A DNA stretch of 64,000 nucleotides from Mycobacterium sp. E740. Its GTDB lineage: Bacteria > Actinomycetota > Actinomycetes > Mycobacteriales > Mycobacteriaceae. Under the pieces are notes generated by a model. It was not told the origin of the DNA. It ran no database searches and saw only the letters and a list, made by a program, of their open reading frames with translations. How positions within the stretch are numbered: position 1 is the first letter of the stretch; each line of letters opens with the position of its first letter. The translations under genes and the position numbers were made by a program. Location: positions 1 through 64,000 of the forward strand of contig NZ_LZKP01000157.1 of the NCBI RefSeq assembly GCF_001672895.1, written 5' to 3'. Below are positions 22,204 through 38,765 of the stretch, one piece after another.

Positions 22204-22851
22204 GTGGCAGCACTCGACAAAGAGGTGCGGGCACCGCGCGCCAGGATGACCGGCGCCGAGCGGCGCCACCAGCTCATCGACATCGCTCGAACGCTGTTCG
22301 CCGAGCGCGGCTACGAGGGCACCTCGATCGAGGAGATCGCCCAGCGGGCGAACGTCTCCAAGCCCGTCGTGTACGAGCACTTCGGGGGCAAGGAAGGGCT
22401 GTACGCGGTGGTGGTCGACCGTGAGATGTCGGCGTTGCTCGACGGCATCACCTCGTCGCTCACCCGGATGACCAACAACCGCTCCCGGTTGCGTATCGAA
22501 CGCGTCGCGCTCGCGCTGCTGACCTATGTCGACGAGCGCACCGACGGTTTCCGCATCCTGATCCGCGACTCCCCGGCGGCGATCACGTCGGGCAGCACCT
22601 ACTCGACGTTGCTCAACGAGGCCGTCAACCAGGTGTCCTCGATCCTGGCCGGCGACTTCTCCCGTCGCGGTCTGGATCCGGAGATGGCGCCGCTGTACGC
22701 CCAGGCGCTGGTCGGCTCGGTGTCGATGACCGCGCAGTGGTGGCTCGATGTGCGCGAGCCCAAGAAGGAAGTCGTGGCCGCGCATCTGGTGAACCTGTGC
22801 TGGAACGGGTTGATGCATCTGGAGAACGACCCGCTGCTGCTCGACGAGTGA
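22204..22851 (+). CDS. TetR family transcriptional regulator
   Basis: A 215 aa TetR regulator equivalent to Rv1019. The N-terminal helix-turn-helix is [41 protein letters not shown] at about residues 28-68. The remainder is an alpha-helical ligand-binding/dimer domain. GTG 22204 is preferred because a -10-like TAACCT sits 7 nt upstream; an in-frame ATG at 22174 is possible but would overlap the presumed promoter. It is followed after 61 bp by mfd, and the pair are probably co-transcribed or regulated by the inverted repeat between them. Confidence 0.9.
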   Translation: MAALDKEVRAPRARMTGAERRHQLIDIARTLFAERGYEGTSIEEIAQRANVSKPVVYEHFGGKEGLYAVVVDREMSALLDGITSSLTRMTNNRSRLRIERVALALLTYVDERTDGFRILIRDSPAAITSGSTYSTLLNEAVNQVSSILAGDFSRRGLDPEMAPLYAQALVGSVSMTAQWWLDVREPKKEVVAAHLVNLCWNGLMHLENDPLLLDE

Positions 22852-22901
22852 CGTAGGCACGCAAACCCTCGTCGCGGCAGGCACTTCGGCGCTTGCCTAC
22901 G
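22852..22901. promoter_or_regulatory. Long-spaced inverted repeat between tetR and mfd
   Basis: CGTAGGCA (22852-22859) and TGCCTACG (22894-22901) are perfect 8-bp inverted repeats, one starting at the base after the tetR stop codon and the other just before the mfd ribosome site GGAGG (22904-22908). TACGAT at 22898-22903, overlapping the right arm, resembles a -10 box. It may be an operator or an RNA hairpin. Confidence 0.4.
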
Positions 22902-22912
22902 ATGGAGGCATC

Positions 22913-26551
<3,639 letters not shown>

Positions 26552-26583
26552 CTGCGCCGGCACGAGTCGGGGCCTGATGTTGG

Positions 26584-26607
26584 TATAACCGAGAGATCAG
26601 CGATCTC
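26584..26607 (+). promoter_or_regulatory. Promoter and palindrome upstream of mazG
   Basis: TATAAC (26584-26589) is a good -10 box. Just downstream GAGATC (26593-26598) and GATCTC (26602-26607) form a perfect inverted repeat around AGC, placed where a repressor would block transcription start. The ribosome site AGGGGG is at 26621-26626. Confidence 0.45.
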
Positions 26608-26634
26608 GTCGAAACGCGTGAGGGGGTGCACCCG

Positions 26635-27687
26635 ATGACCGTCGTTCTGGTCGACCCCCGCCGCCCCTCGCTGATTCCCGTCGACGCGATCGGCCTGCTC
26701 GCCGGCGATGTCCAGTACACCGAGGAGATGCCGGTCAAGGTGCCCTGGTCGTTGCCTGCGGCGCGGCCATGCTTTTCCGGCGCGCCGGAAGAGGAAGCCG
26801 CTCCCGTGCTGCTGTCCTCGGACCGGGGTCACCCCGCGGTCCGGGCCCGGTTGGCCGCCGGGGACAAGGTGATCTCCGCGCCCGACGCCGTGCCGGGGGA
26901 GCGCCTCGTGGACGCCGTCGCGATGATGGACAAACTGCGCATCTCGGGACCGTGGGAGAGCGAGCAGACGCACGACTCGCTGCGGCGCTATCTGCTCGAG
27001 GAGACCTACGAGGTCTTCGACGCGGTCCACAGCGGCGATGCCCATGCGTTGCGTGACGAGCTCGGAGATGTGTTGCTGCAGGTGCTTTTTCACGCGCGCA
27101 TCGCCGAGGACTCGCCGCAGAACGCGTTCGGGATCGACGACGTCGCGGACTCGCTTGTGCGCAAGCTGGGCAATCGGGTGCCCGCAGTGCTCGCCGGTCA
27201 GCCGATCTCGCTCGAAGAGCAGTTGGCGCAGTGGGAACAGCGCAAGGCGCTCGAGAAGCCGCGCCACTCCGTGATGGACGATGTGCCGACGGCCCAGCCG
27301 GCGCTTGCGTTGGCGCAGAAGGTCATTGAACGAGTGACCGCGGCCGGGTTTCCCGCCGACCTGATCCCCAAGGCGGTCACGTCGGTGACGGTGTGGATGG
27401 CCGGCGACGCCGAGAACGCGCTGCGGTCCGCTGTGTTGCGGTTCATGGAGACGGTGCGGTGGACCGAACGCGCGATCACCGCGGGCCGGCGCGCAGACGT
27501 GGTGCCCGACGAACTCGACGCCGCGCCTCTGGGCCGGGTGACCGAAGAAGAGTGGCGCGCGCACTGGCCGTCCGACAGGCCGCACGAAGCCGCTGAGGCC
27601 AGTGAGGCAGAAGTGGCCGATGAATCGGCCGAGGAAGTGGTCGAGGAAGCAGCCGAGGCCGTCCGGACGGGGGATTCGGCGCGTTAA
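26635..27687 (+). CDS. mazG: Nucleoside triphosphate pyrophosphohydrolase MazG
   Basis: It hydrolyses (d)NTPs, including damaged ones, to monophosphates and limits mutagenesis under oxidative stress. The 350 aa protein has an N-terminal domain of about 95 residues, then the MazG fold. Its metal motif is EETYE plus ELGD (LLEETYEVFDAV, LRDELGDVLLQVLFHARIAED). The last 35 residues are a Glu/Ala-rich tail. ATG 26635 is preferred over GTG 26626, because AGGGGG is well spaced for the ATG and overlaps the GTG. The placement after mfd matches Rv1021. Confidence 0.94.
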   Translation: MTVVLVDPRRPSLIPVDAIGLLAGDVQYTEEMPVKVPWSLPAARPCFSGAPEEEAAPVLLSSDRGHPAVRARLAAGDKVISAPDAVPGERLVDAVAMMDKLRISGPWESEQTHDSLRRYLLEETYEVFDAVHSGDAHALRDELGDVLLQVLFHARIAEDSPQNAFGIDDVADSLVRKLGNRVPAVLAGQPISLEEQLAQWEQRKALEKPRHSVMDDVPTAQPALALAQKVIERVTAAGFPADLIPKAVTSVTVWMAGDAENALRSAVLRFMETVRWTERAITAGRRADVVPDELDAAPLGRVTEEEWRAHWPSDRPHEAAEASEAEVADESAEEVVEEAAEAVRTGDSAR

Positions 27688-27739
27688 CCGTCGCCGAACG
27701 ATCATTTTGCGCACCCGAATCGCTCTCACCGCTGAGCCG

Positions 27740-27766
27740 CCATGTCCCGAACGCGTGGGAACATGG
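27740..27766. promoter_or_regulatory. Inverted repeat upstream of lpqU
   Basis: CCATGTCCC (27740-27748) and GGGAACATGG (27757-27766) form an interrupted 9-bp inverted repeat with an 8-nt loop in the 109-bp gap between mazG and lpqU. It may be a mazG terminator or an operator for lpqU. Confidence 0.4.
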
Positions 27767-27796
27767 GCAGCAACCGAAGTTGGTTGAGGGGATCTG

Positions 27797-28528
27797 GTGT
27801 CGCCGGTGCGTTGGCTGCGTGCTGTCGCCGTATTGGGGGCGACGGCGCTGCTCTTGGCTTCTAGTTGCTCATGGCAGCTGGGCACCCCCATCCCTGAGGG
27901 CGTGCCGCCCCCGGCGGGTGATCCGGTGCCCAAGATCGACACCTACGCCAAGGGCCGCCCGGCCGATCAGCTCCATGCGTGGGCCGCGGAGCGGGCGCCG
28001 GCCCTGGGCATACCGGTCCAGGCGCTCGAGGCGTACGCGTACGCGGCCCGGGTGGCGGAGGTGGAGAACCCGAACTGCAAGCTCGCGTGGACGACGTTGG
28101 CGGGCATCGGGCAGGTGGAAAGCCACCACGGCACGTATCGCGGCGCGGCGATCCAGCCGAACGGCGACGTCGAGCCGCCTATTCGGGGGGTGTGGCTGGA
28201 CGGCACCAACGGAAACCTGGAGATCCTCGACGACGCCGCGATCAGCCACGACGGAGATTCGCCGTTCGCGCGCGCGATGGGTCCGATGCAGTTCATCCCG
28301 GAGACCTGGCGGCTCTACGGCGTCGACGCCAACAACGACGGCCAGATCAGCGCCGACAACATCGACGACGCGGCGCTGTCGGCGGCGGGCTATCTGTGCT
28401 GGACGGGCAAGGACCTGTCGACGCCGCGCGGATGGATGAACGCGTTGCGCGCCTACAACCTCTCCGACCAGTACGCACGGACCGTGCGGGACTGGGCGAC
28501 CGCGTACGCGAACGGACACCCCCTCTAG
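27797..28528 (+). CDS. lpqU: Lipoprotein LpqU, MltB-like lytic transglycosylase
   Basis: A 243 aa lipoprotein that probably cleaves peptidoglycan glycan strands. The signal peptide ends in the lipobox LLASSC with Cys24. The catalytic Glu is residue 108 in GIGQVESHHGTYRGA, and MGPMQFIPETWRLYG is the second goose-lysozyme-type motif. A calcium-loop-like sequence, DANNDGQISADNIDDAA at 177-193, follows and resembles an EF-hand. GTG 27797. It lies between mazG and eno as Rv1022 does, although its envelope role is unrelated to either. Confidence 0.92.
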   Translation: MSPVRWLRAVAVLGATALLLASSCSWQLGTPIPEGVPPPAGDPVPKIDTYAKGRPADQLHAWAAERAPALGIPVQALEAYAYAARVAEVENPNCKLAWTTLAGIGQVESHHGTYRGAAIQPNGDVEPPIRGVWLDGTNGNLEILDDAAISHDGDSPFARAMGPMQFIPETWRLYGVDANNDGQISADNIDDAALSAAGYLCWTGKDLSTPRGWMNALRAYNLSDQYARTVRDWATAYANGHPL

Positions 28529-28556
28529 ACACGCCGGTCGGACACCGACGCTCTAG

Positions 28557-29888
<1,332 letters not shown>

Positions 29889-29903
29889 CCCGTGGGATAG
29901 CCC

Positions 29904-30593
29904 GTGCCCGAAGCGAAACGGCCCGACCCGAAACGTCGGTCACCGACCTCCCGACCCGGTAAGTCGGGTAAGGCCGGTGACACGGGAAAGGGCCGTCCGC
30001 GCACGGCGGCACGCCGCGAGGCGCGCGCAGCCGAATCGCGCGCGGCGGCTGAATCCGAGGACGAAGCGAGCCCGGCCGAGACCAGCGTCGTCATCCGGCG
30101 CGCCATCGCCGACTCGGCCGAACGGCAGTCCGAGCAACGGTTCGGGTCGGCGGCGCGGCGCGCGGCCATCCTGGCGGCGGTGGTGTGCGTGCTGACGTTG
30201 ACCATCGCCGGGCCGGTGCGTACCTATTTCGCTCAGCGCACCGAGATGAAGCAACTGAAGGCCACCGAGGAGCAGCTGCGGGCCCAGATCGCCGATCTCG
30301 AGCAACAGAAGGTGAAGCTGGCCGACCCGGTGTTCGTCGCCGCGCAGGCCCGCGAGCGCCTCGGCTTCGTCATGCCCGGCGAGATCCCGTACCAGGTGCA
30401 GCTGCCCGCGAATGCCGCGGTGCCGGGCACACCGGACCAAGGGCCGGCAACGGTGAACCGCGACCAGCCGTGGTACACCGCCCTGTGGGGCACGATTGCC
30501 GATGCGCCGCACGGGATTTCGCCCGCGCCGCCGCCGGTGGTGTCGCCGGCCGCGCCCGGCGCCCCTCAACCAACGCCAGCACCCGGTGGTTGA
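29904..30593 (+). CDS. divIC: Septum formation protein DivIC/FtsB-like
   Basis: A 229 aa bitopic division protein. It has an 85-residue cytoplasmic region rich in Arg, Lys, Ala and Glu, one membrane helix at about 86-104, and a coiled coil at about 108-140 (TEMKQLKATEEQLRAQIADLEQQKVKL). The FtsB/DivIC motif ARERLGFVMPGEIPYQV and a Pro-rich C-terminal tail follow. FtsB-type proteins form the FtsQLB complex that activates septal wall synthesis. GTG 29904 is 15 bp after eno. The 3' end overlaps the DUF501 gene by 8 bp. Confidence 0.92.
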   Translation: MPEAKRPDPKRRSPTSRPGKSGKAGDTGKGRPRTAARREARAAESRAAAESEDEASPAETSVVIRRAIADSAERQSEQRFGSAARRAAILAAVVCVLTLTIAGPVRTYFAQRTEMKQLKATEEQLRAQIADLEQQKVKLADPVFVAAQARERLGFVMPGEIPYQVQLPANAAVPGTPDQGPATVNRDQPWYTALWGTIADAPHGISPAPPPVVSPAAPGAPQPTPAPGG

Positions 30594-31083
30594 GCCCGCG
30601 GACCTCGACGCCGTCGCGCGGCAGTTGGGCCGTGAGCCCCGCGGCGTCCTCGAGATCGCCTACCGGTGCCCCAACGGCGAGCCCGGCGTCGTCAAGACCT
30701 CGCCGAAACTTCCTGACGGAACACCGTTTCCGACGTTGTACTACCTGACACATCCCGCGCTGACGGCGGCCGCGAGCAGGCTGGAGTCCTCCGGTCTGAT
30801 GCGTGAGATGACGCAGCGGTTGACGGCCGATCCGCAACTGGCACAGGCATACCGCAGCGCGCACGAGTCGTACCTCGCCGAGCGGGACGCGATCGAACCG
30901 TTGGGCACGTCGTTCTCCGGCGGCGGCATGCCGGACCGGGTCAAGTGCCTGCACGTGCTGATGGCCCACTCGCTGGCGAAGGGTCCGGGCACCAATCCGC
31001 TCGGCGACGAGGCGCTGGCCGCGTTGGCCGACGACCCCGCGATGGCGGGAATCCTCGAGCCCGGGAGGTGGGCCCGTGACTAG
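30586..31083 (+). CDS. DUF501 family protein
   Basis: A conserved actinobacterial protein of 165 aa with no known activity (Rv1025 family). Conserved stretches are VLEIAYRCPNGEPGVVKTSPKLPDGTPFPTLYYLTHP and GGMPDRVKCLHVLMAHSLAKG, the latter with a Cys and two His that could bind metal. GTG 30586 overlaps the divIC end and the gene overlaps ppx by 8 bp, so divIC-DUF501-ppx are translationally linked. Because of the next gene a role in polyphosphate or ppGpp metabolism is possible but unproven. Confidence 0.88.
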   Translation: MVEPADLDAVARQLGREPRGVLEIAYRCPNGEPGVVKTSPKLPDGTPFPTLYYLTHPALTAAASRLESSGLMREMTQRLTADPQLAQAYRSAHESYLAERDAIEPLGTSFSGGGMPDRVKCLHVLMAHSLAKGPGTNPLGDEALAALADDPAMAGILEPGRWARD

Positions 31084-32026
31084 GGTCGCGGCTGTCGACT
31101 GCGGTACCAACTCGATCCGTCTGCTGATCGCCGATTGCCTCGAGGGCGGCCTGACCGACGTGCACCGTGAGATGCGGATCGTCCGGCTGGGTCAAGGAGT
31201 CGACGCCACAGGGCAGTTCGCCGCCGACGCGCTGGCGCGCACCAGGGTGGCGCTGGCCGACTATGTCGAGCTGATGCGCCGCCACGACGTGTCGGCGGTG
31301 CGGATGGTCGCGACATCGGCGACCAGGGACGCCGCCAACCGTGACGTGTTCTTCGAGATGACAGCCGAGGTGCTGGGCGAGGTGGTGCCGGGCGCCGTCG
31401 CCGAGGTGATCACGGGCACCGAGGAGGCCGCGTTGTCGTTCCGCGGCGCGATCGACGAATTGGACTCGGCTGCAGCCCCTTTCGTGGTGGTCGATCTCGG
31501 CGGCGGATCGACGGAGGTGGTGCTGGGCTCATCGGACGGCGCCGGCGTCGTCGCCAGCCACTCGGCCGACATCGGTTGCGTCCGGCTGACCGAGCGGTGC
31601 CTGCACTCGGATCCGCCGACGGCCGCCGAGGTCGCGGCTGCGCGAGAGGTGGTCCGCGAGGGTCTGGCTGAAGCGTTCCGCGCCGTGCCGGTCGAACGGG
31701 CCCGCACCTGGGTCGGCGTGGCGGGCACCATGACCACGCTGTCGGCGTTGGCGCAGCAGCTGCCGGCGTACGACCCGGCCGCCATCCACCTGTCGCGGGT
31801 TCCGTTCGGCGAACTGCTCACGGTGTGCGACGGATTGATCGCGATGCCACGTGTCGAGCGCGCGGCGCTCGGGCCTATGCACGAGGGCCGCGTCGACGTC
31901 ATCGGCGGCGGCGCGATCATCGTCGAGGAGCTGGCGCACGCGTTGCGCGAGCGGGCCGGCATCGACGAGCTGACCGTCAGCGAACACGACATCCTCGACG
32001 GGATCGCGCTTTCCATCGCCGACTGA
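31076..32026 (+). CDS. ppx: Exopolyphosphatase/pppGpp phosphohydrolase family (Ppx/GppA)
   Basis: A 316 aa actin-like ATPase-fold phosphatase corresponding to Rv1026 (Ppx2). Motifs are VAAVDCGTNSIRLLIAD (phosphate 1), EVITGTEEAALSFRGA with the catalytic Glu, VVDLGGGSTEVVLG (phosphate 2) and GVAGTMTTLSAL. It is the short form without the C-terminal HD domain. GTG 31076. A DosR-type palindrome overlaps its stop codon but serves the next gene. Confidence 0.92.
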   Translation: MTRVAAVDCGTNSIRLLIADCLEGGLTDVHREMRIVRLGQGVDATGQFAADALARTRVALADYVELMRRHDVSAVRMVATSATRDAANRDVFFEMTAEVLGEVVPGAVAEVITGTEEAALSFRGAIDELDSAAAPFVVVDLGGGSTEVVLGSSDGAGVVASHSADIGCVRLTERCLHSDPPTAAEVAAAREVVREGLAEAFRAVPVERARTWVGVAGTMTTLSALAQQLPAYDPAAIHLSRVPFGELLTVCDGLIAMPRVERAALGPMHEGRVDVIGGGAIIVEELAHALRERAGIDELTVSEHDILDGIALSIAD

Positions 32027-32042
32027 GGACCTTCGTCCCTAG
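32023..32042 (+). promoter_or_regulatory. DosR box 1, upstream of the first nitroreductase
   Basis: CTGAGGACCTTCGTCCCTAG overlaps the ppx stop codon. It carries the GGAC-n4-GTCC core of the DosR consensus TTSGGGACTWWAGTCCCSAA and near-symmetric flanks. It is 70 bp before the nitroreductase ATG, a usual distance for an activator-dependent promoter. Confidence 0.75.
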
Positions 32043-32111
32043 CCGGCCGCGTCGCCTGAGACGAGTGTGGAGTACGAGAACGAAACTCTCACACAGGAAG
32101 CACGAACCGCC

Positions 32112-35433
<3,322 letters not shown>

Positions 35434-35459
35434 CTGAAGTCCCTCCCAACTCAACGCCG

Positions 35460-36425
35460 TTAGCGGCGAGTCTCCATCACTTCGCGCACCGACCGCCTCG
35501 GGGTCGGTGCCGGCGTGTCCTCGATCGTGGGTGCTCTGCCGACGCGAATCAACACCTGCGGCACCGCGTCGCGCCCCGTCAGCCGCCGGACGACCTCGCG
35601 ACCGGCCTCGATCTCGGTGAGGTGGGTCATCGTGCAGGTCGCCATTCCGGCCACCGTGAGGTCGAGCAGCAACCTCGACAGGGCCTGGCCGCAGTTGAAG
35701 GCGTCCTCTCGTGTGTCGGCGGGCGTGGAGAGCACCAGAATGTGCGCTTGATCCCGGGCCGTCGCCGGTCGGCGGTCGAGGTGTCCGCTGGGCCGGAAGT
35801 TCCGGTTGACGCCGACCCGCCGGCGCTCCGACTCCGACACCAGGGCGCTCGGCGGAACGCCCTCGGAAAGTCGGAACGGCGCAGTCCACCACTGCAGTTC
35901 GCGATGGTAGAGATCGTCGTTGGAGCGCAGCGACTCGGTGAGTCGAGCCGCTTCGGCCAGCTCGGCATGCGCTTGGGCGGCGAGGATGTCGACGAAGGAG
36001 TCGGACGCGTTCGCCAGTAGGAGTTCCAGCGGTTCGTCGGGCGCTCGGAACGGCAGCCGGTCCGTGCGCCGTCGCAGGATTGCGTCGGCGCGTTCGCGCA
36101 TCACCGAAGGGACGGACTGTCGCGGGCGCAGGGTGACCGACGCGAGGTGGTCGAGGCTGTCCGGATCGGGGAACGTCTCGACGGCGGTGTCCCAGCCGGC
36201 GGCCGCCATCGCGACGCGGAAGTGGTCGAGCGCCGCGCCGCAGCCGATGAGCGCTTCACGGCCCGAGTCGTCCGCCGAGCGGATCACCCGGCTGCGGTCG
36301 GCGTGCAGTTCGATCGAACCTTTGGAGACGATCCAGCGCCAGGGTTGGCTGTTGTGCAACGACGGAGCGCGGCAAGCCAACTCGACGGCGTTCGCGATCA
36401 CTCCGATGTCGACCGTCGTGGTCAT
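35460..36425 (-). CDS. Acg family nitroreductase-like protein, second copy
   Basis: A 321 aa Acg-family protein. It has [14 protein letters not shown] at the N-terminus, [11 protein letters not shown] in the middle and a C-terminal [20 protein letters not shown], paralogous to the gene at 32112-33101. The FMN-binding fold is inferred; no catalytic cysteine stands out. It sits between the PPOX gene and devR on the same strand, 26 bp before devR, and so inside the devRS transcription unit. Confidence 0.88.
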   Translation of the reverse strand: MTTTVDIGVIANAVELACRAPSLHNSQPWRWIVSKGSIELHADRSRVIRSADDSGREALIGCGAALDHFRVAMAAAGWDTAVETFPDPDSLDHLASVTLRPRQSVPSVMRERADAILRRRTDRLPFRAPDEPLELLLANASDSFVDILAAQAHAELAEAARLTESLRSNDDLYHRELQWWTAPFRLSEGVPPSALVSESERRRVGVNRNFRPSGHLDRRPATARDQAHILVLSTPADTREDAFNCGQALSRLLLDLTVAGMATCTMTHLTEIEAGREVVRRLTGRDAVPQVLIRVGRAPTIEDTPAPTPRRSVREVMETRR

Positions 36426-36449
36426 GGCCGGTGCGGTCCACCCGCGATG

Positions 36450-36896
36450 TCAGGACGCATCTTCGTCCGCCCCGCGATAGTGCGGCAGACCGCGTTCCCG
36501 GAACCGGCGTCCGGTCATCTTCTCGGTGCGGATCCGCACGAAGTGGTCGCGGCGCCCCTCGACCCACGGCTGAAGAAACGTACCGGCCAACTCCACCAGC
36601 TGATCCACCGCGGTGATCGGCTCTGCGTGTCCGACGACGGTCACACTCCACCCGGTGCGCAGGTCCGCGTCGAGTTCGTCGGCTTGGAAGGCAACCACCT
36701 GATTGTCGGTGGCGGCGGCCAGTTTCGGCCCCCCGGCGACCCGGATCACGACATCGTCATGCCACAACCGGAAGTTCACCGGCTGCACCGCGGGCAGCGC
36801 GTCCTCGGTGAAGACGAGCCGGCCCACCCGGACTGCCTGCAACAGATCCAGGCACTGCCTGCGGTTGAGGGTCTCGAGCTCCTGGCCTTTGGTCAC
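36450..36896 (-). CDS. Pyridoxamine 5'-phosphate oxidase-fold flavin-binding protein
   Basis: A 148 aa split-barrel protein of the PPOX-like family (Rv3129 type in the DosR regulon). Typical motifs are LDLLQAVRVGRLVFT and PAVQPVNFRLWHDDVVIRV, then GWSVTVVGHAEPI and FVRIRTEKMTGRRF. It would bind FMN or F420; the substrate is unknown. GTG 36896 is chosen because AAGGAGG, sitting in the last codons of the upstream tgs gene, is 9 nt away; a TTG three codons earlier abuts that site and cannot be used. It is coupled to tgs. Confidence 0.88.
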   Translation of the reverse strand: MTKGQELETLNRRQCLDLLQAVRVGRLVFTEDALPAVQPVNFRLWHDDVVIRVAGGPKLAAATDNQVVAFQADELDADLRTGWSVTVVGHAEPITAVDQLVELAGTFLQPWVEGRRDHFVRIRTEKMTGRRFRERGLPHYRGADEDAS

Positions 36897-36901
36897 TGCG
36901 A

Positions 36902-38311
36902 TCAACCTCCTTGGACCAGCGCCAGGGTACCGACCGGGGTGGAACGCCAGTGACCGATGCTCAGATCGGTGAGCCGGCTCACGGCCTGTTCGATGCCGTC
37001 GGCGAGCTCGTTGACGTCGGGCGCGGCGTCGTAGTCGCCGATGATGCCGAACGCGAGGTGGTCGGCGTAGCTCAGCATCGCGATGCCGGTCCGCAGCTGA
37101 AGCGCCAGCGGCGGCACCGGCAGCAGGCGGACGACCTCACGGCCCATCAGCTGCAACCGCTTACGGGGCCCGGGCACGTTCGTCGCCAACGTGACGATCC
37201 CGCGCTGGGGGAGCCGGGTCAGCGCCCGGACCAGCCACGCCGTCAGCGCGAACGGGATCACGTTGGCGGCGGCGATGAAGATGTTGCCGGCTTCGCGCTG
37301 TCCGCTCGCCTTGGTCTTGGTCAGCCGATCGTGCACGGTGCGCAGCTGCTGGATCGGGTCGGCCTTGTCGACGGGCAGGTACGGCAGCATCAGCGAGACG
37401 CGGTTGTCCGGCTTGTCGGAAGCGTCGTTGGACCGCACCGACACCGGCACCAGGGTGCGCAGCGAATTGCGCCGGGGCTCCTCGCCGCGACGCATCAGCA
37501 TCGTCCGGAAGCTGTCCGTGATCGCTGCCAGCGCAACATCGTTGACCGTCACCTCGAAGCGGTCGCAGATCCGGTGGACGTCGGCCAGGCTCACCTCGAC
37601 GGAGGCGTACCGGCGCATGTCGGTCACCGGTCCGGTCAGTGACGACGTGGCCGCGGGCCGCAACAGTCCACCCGCGATCTCCACGGCGCCCTGCAGCGCC
37701 TGGGTGGTGGCGGACGTCACCCCGCGCGACGTCCGCCACGCCGACGTCATCCAGTCGACGGGGTTCAGGGACAACGTCGGTAGCCGTAGGCCGCGCGGCG
37801 CAGGTGCGTGCGCGGCGCGGATGTCCGTCGCGAAGGTCTCGCCGCCACGGCCGTCACAGAGCTGGGTCAGCAGATGCGTCGCCGCCACACCGTCGGCGAT
37901 GCAGTGGTGGATCTTCATCAGGATCGCCCACCGGTTGTACGCCAGGCCGTCGACGATCCAGCACTCCCACAGCGGGCGGTCGCGGTCCAGCCGTCGCTCC
38001 ATGACTTCGGCGCTCCAGCGGAACAACGCCGCGTCGTCGCCGGGGCGGGGCAACGCCGCGCGACGGATGTGGTGGCTGACGTCGACCTCGTCGTCGATCC
38101 ACTCCGGCGCGCCCAGATCGAGCGCATGCGTGCGCAGGGTCTGCCGGAAGCGCGGGACAGCCAGCAGCCGCTCGGCGAGTTCGGTTGCGAGCGTGTCGAA
38201 GTCGGGCATCGGGCCGGCCAGGACCGCGATCGCCCCGATCGCGAGGCTCACGTGAGGGTCAGAGTCTTCGGCTTGCAGGAATCCCGCGTCCAGCGTCGTG
38301 AGTTGCTCCAT
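36902..38311 (-). CDS. Wax ester synthase/diacylglycerol acyltransferase (Tgs-type)
   Basis: A 469 aa WS/DGAT that makes triacylglycerol, the storage lipid of dormant mycobacteria. The catalytic motif HHxxxDG is IHHCIADG (135-141). PLWECWIVDGL precedes it, and the C-terminal NVPGPRKRLQLMGREV is the second conserved block. Position beside devRS and length resemble tgs1 (Rv3130c, 463 aa), but orthology among the many paralogues is not proven. ATG 38311 is 33 bp from DosR box 2. It leads the run tgs-PPOX-acg-devR-devS. Confidence 0.92.
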   Translation of the reverse strand: MEQLTTLDAGFLQAEDSDPHVSLAIGAIAVLAGPMPDFDTLATELAERLLAVPRFRQTLRTHALDLGAPEWIDDEVDVSHHIRRAALPRPGDDAALFRWSAEVMERRLDRDRPLWECWIVDGLAYNRWAILMKIHHCIADGVAATHLLTQLCDGRGGETFATDIRAAHAPAPRGLRLPTLSLNPVDWMTSAWRTSRGVTSATTQALQGAVEIAGGLLRPAATSSLTGPVTDMRRYASVEVSLADVHRICDRFEVTVNDVALAAITDSFRTMLMRRGEEPRRNSLRTLVPVSVRSNDASDKPDNRVSLMLPYLPVDKADPIQQLRTVHDRLTKTKASGQREAGNIFIAAANVIPFALTAWLVRALTRLPQRGIVTLATNVPGPRKRLQLMGREVVRLLPVPPLALQLRTGIAMLSYADHLAFGIIGDYDAAPDVNELADGIEQAVSRLTDLSIGHWRSTPVGTLALVQGG

Positions 38312-38343
38312 GCTTCTACTGTCGGACGCCGGCGCGGGCGGCA

Positions 38344-38363
38344 GTAGGGGCTTAGGTCCCTAC
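38344..38363 (-). promoter_or_regulatory. DosR box 2, upstream of the tgs-devRS operon
   Basis: GTAGGGGCTTAGGTCCCTAC is a near-perfect 20-bp palindrome centred between the tgs ATG and the fdxA stop. The outer seven bases of each half differ at only one position (GTAGGGG against GTAGGGA). It fits the DosR consensus (GGGACT-n-AGTCCC core) and is the only good box in front of devR, suggesting positive autoregulation through the operon promoter. Confidence 0.75.
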
Positions 38364-38371
38364 TTCGGCCG

Positions 38372-38710
38372 TCAACCGTGGGCCATCGCCGCGATCAGCG
38401 GGGTGTCCACTCCCACCGCGCCGAGTCCGGCGGCGCCGCCGGGAGTTCCCAGGGGCGCGTCACGGCCGCGCAGCACCTCGGCGAAGAACGCGGCGTTATC
38501 GGCGAGGTGCTGCTGCTCGTCGGCGGGCAGGTCGGTCTCGTAGTAGATCGCGTCGGCCTCGCACGCCAGCTTGCATGCGCCGCAGTCCACGCACTCGTCG
38601 GGATTGATGTACATGACTCTCGCGCCTTCGTAGATGCAATCCACCGGGCACTCGGCCACACACGACTTGTGCATCACATCGACGCAGGCACTGCTGATCA
38701 CGTAGGTCAT
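38372..38710 (-). CDS. fdxA: 7Fe ferredoxin FdxA
   Basis: A low-potential electron carrier of 112 aa holding one [3Fe-4S] and one [4Fe-4S] cluster. Cysteines are at 9, 17, 21, 25 and 40, 43, 46, 50 (CVAECPVDC and CVDCGACKLAC). The Ala/Gly-rich C-terminal tail is typical of mycobacterial FdxA (Rv2007c, 114 aa, a DosR-regulon gene). The start is ATG 38710 (MTYVISSAC); upstream in-frame codons run through the DosR box. DosR box 3 lies 56 bp upstream of the ATG. Confidence 0.95.
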   Translation of the reverse strand: MTYVISSACVDVMHKSCVAECPVDCIYEGARVMYINPDECVDCGACKLACEADAIYYETDLPADEQQHLADNAAFFAEVLRGRDAPLGTPGGAAGLGAVGVDTPLIAAMAHG

Positions 38711-38765
38711 TGCCGCAGTGTAGGAATCGCGGAGCATGGGGGTCGCGGGTCGAAGGACTGCTGTT

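Noticed and set aside
36897..36905. TTG start for the PPOX gene
   Set aside because: It directly abuts the AAGGAGG ribosome site, leaving no spacing. GTG 36896 is 9 nt away and fits.
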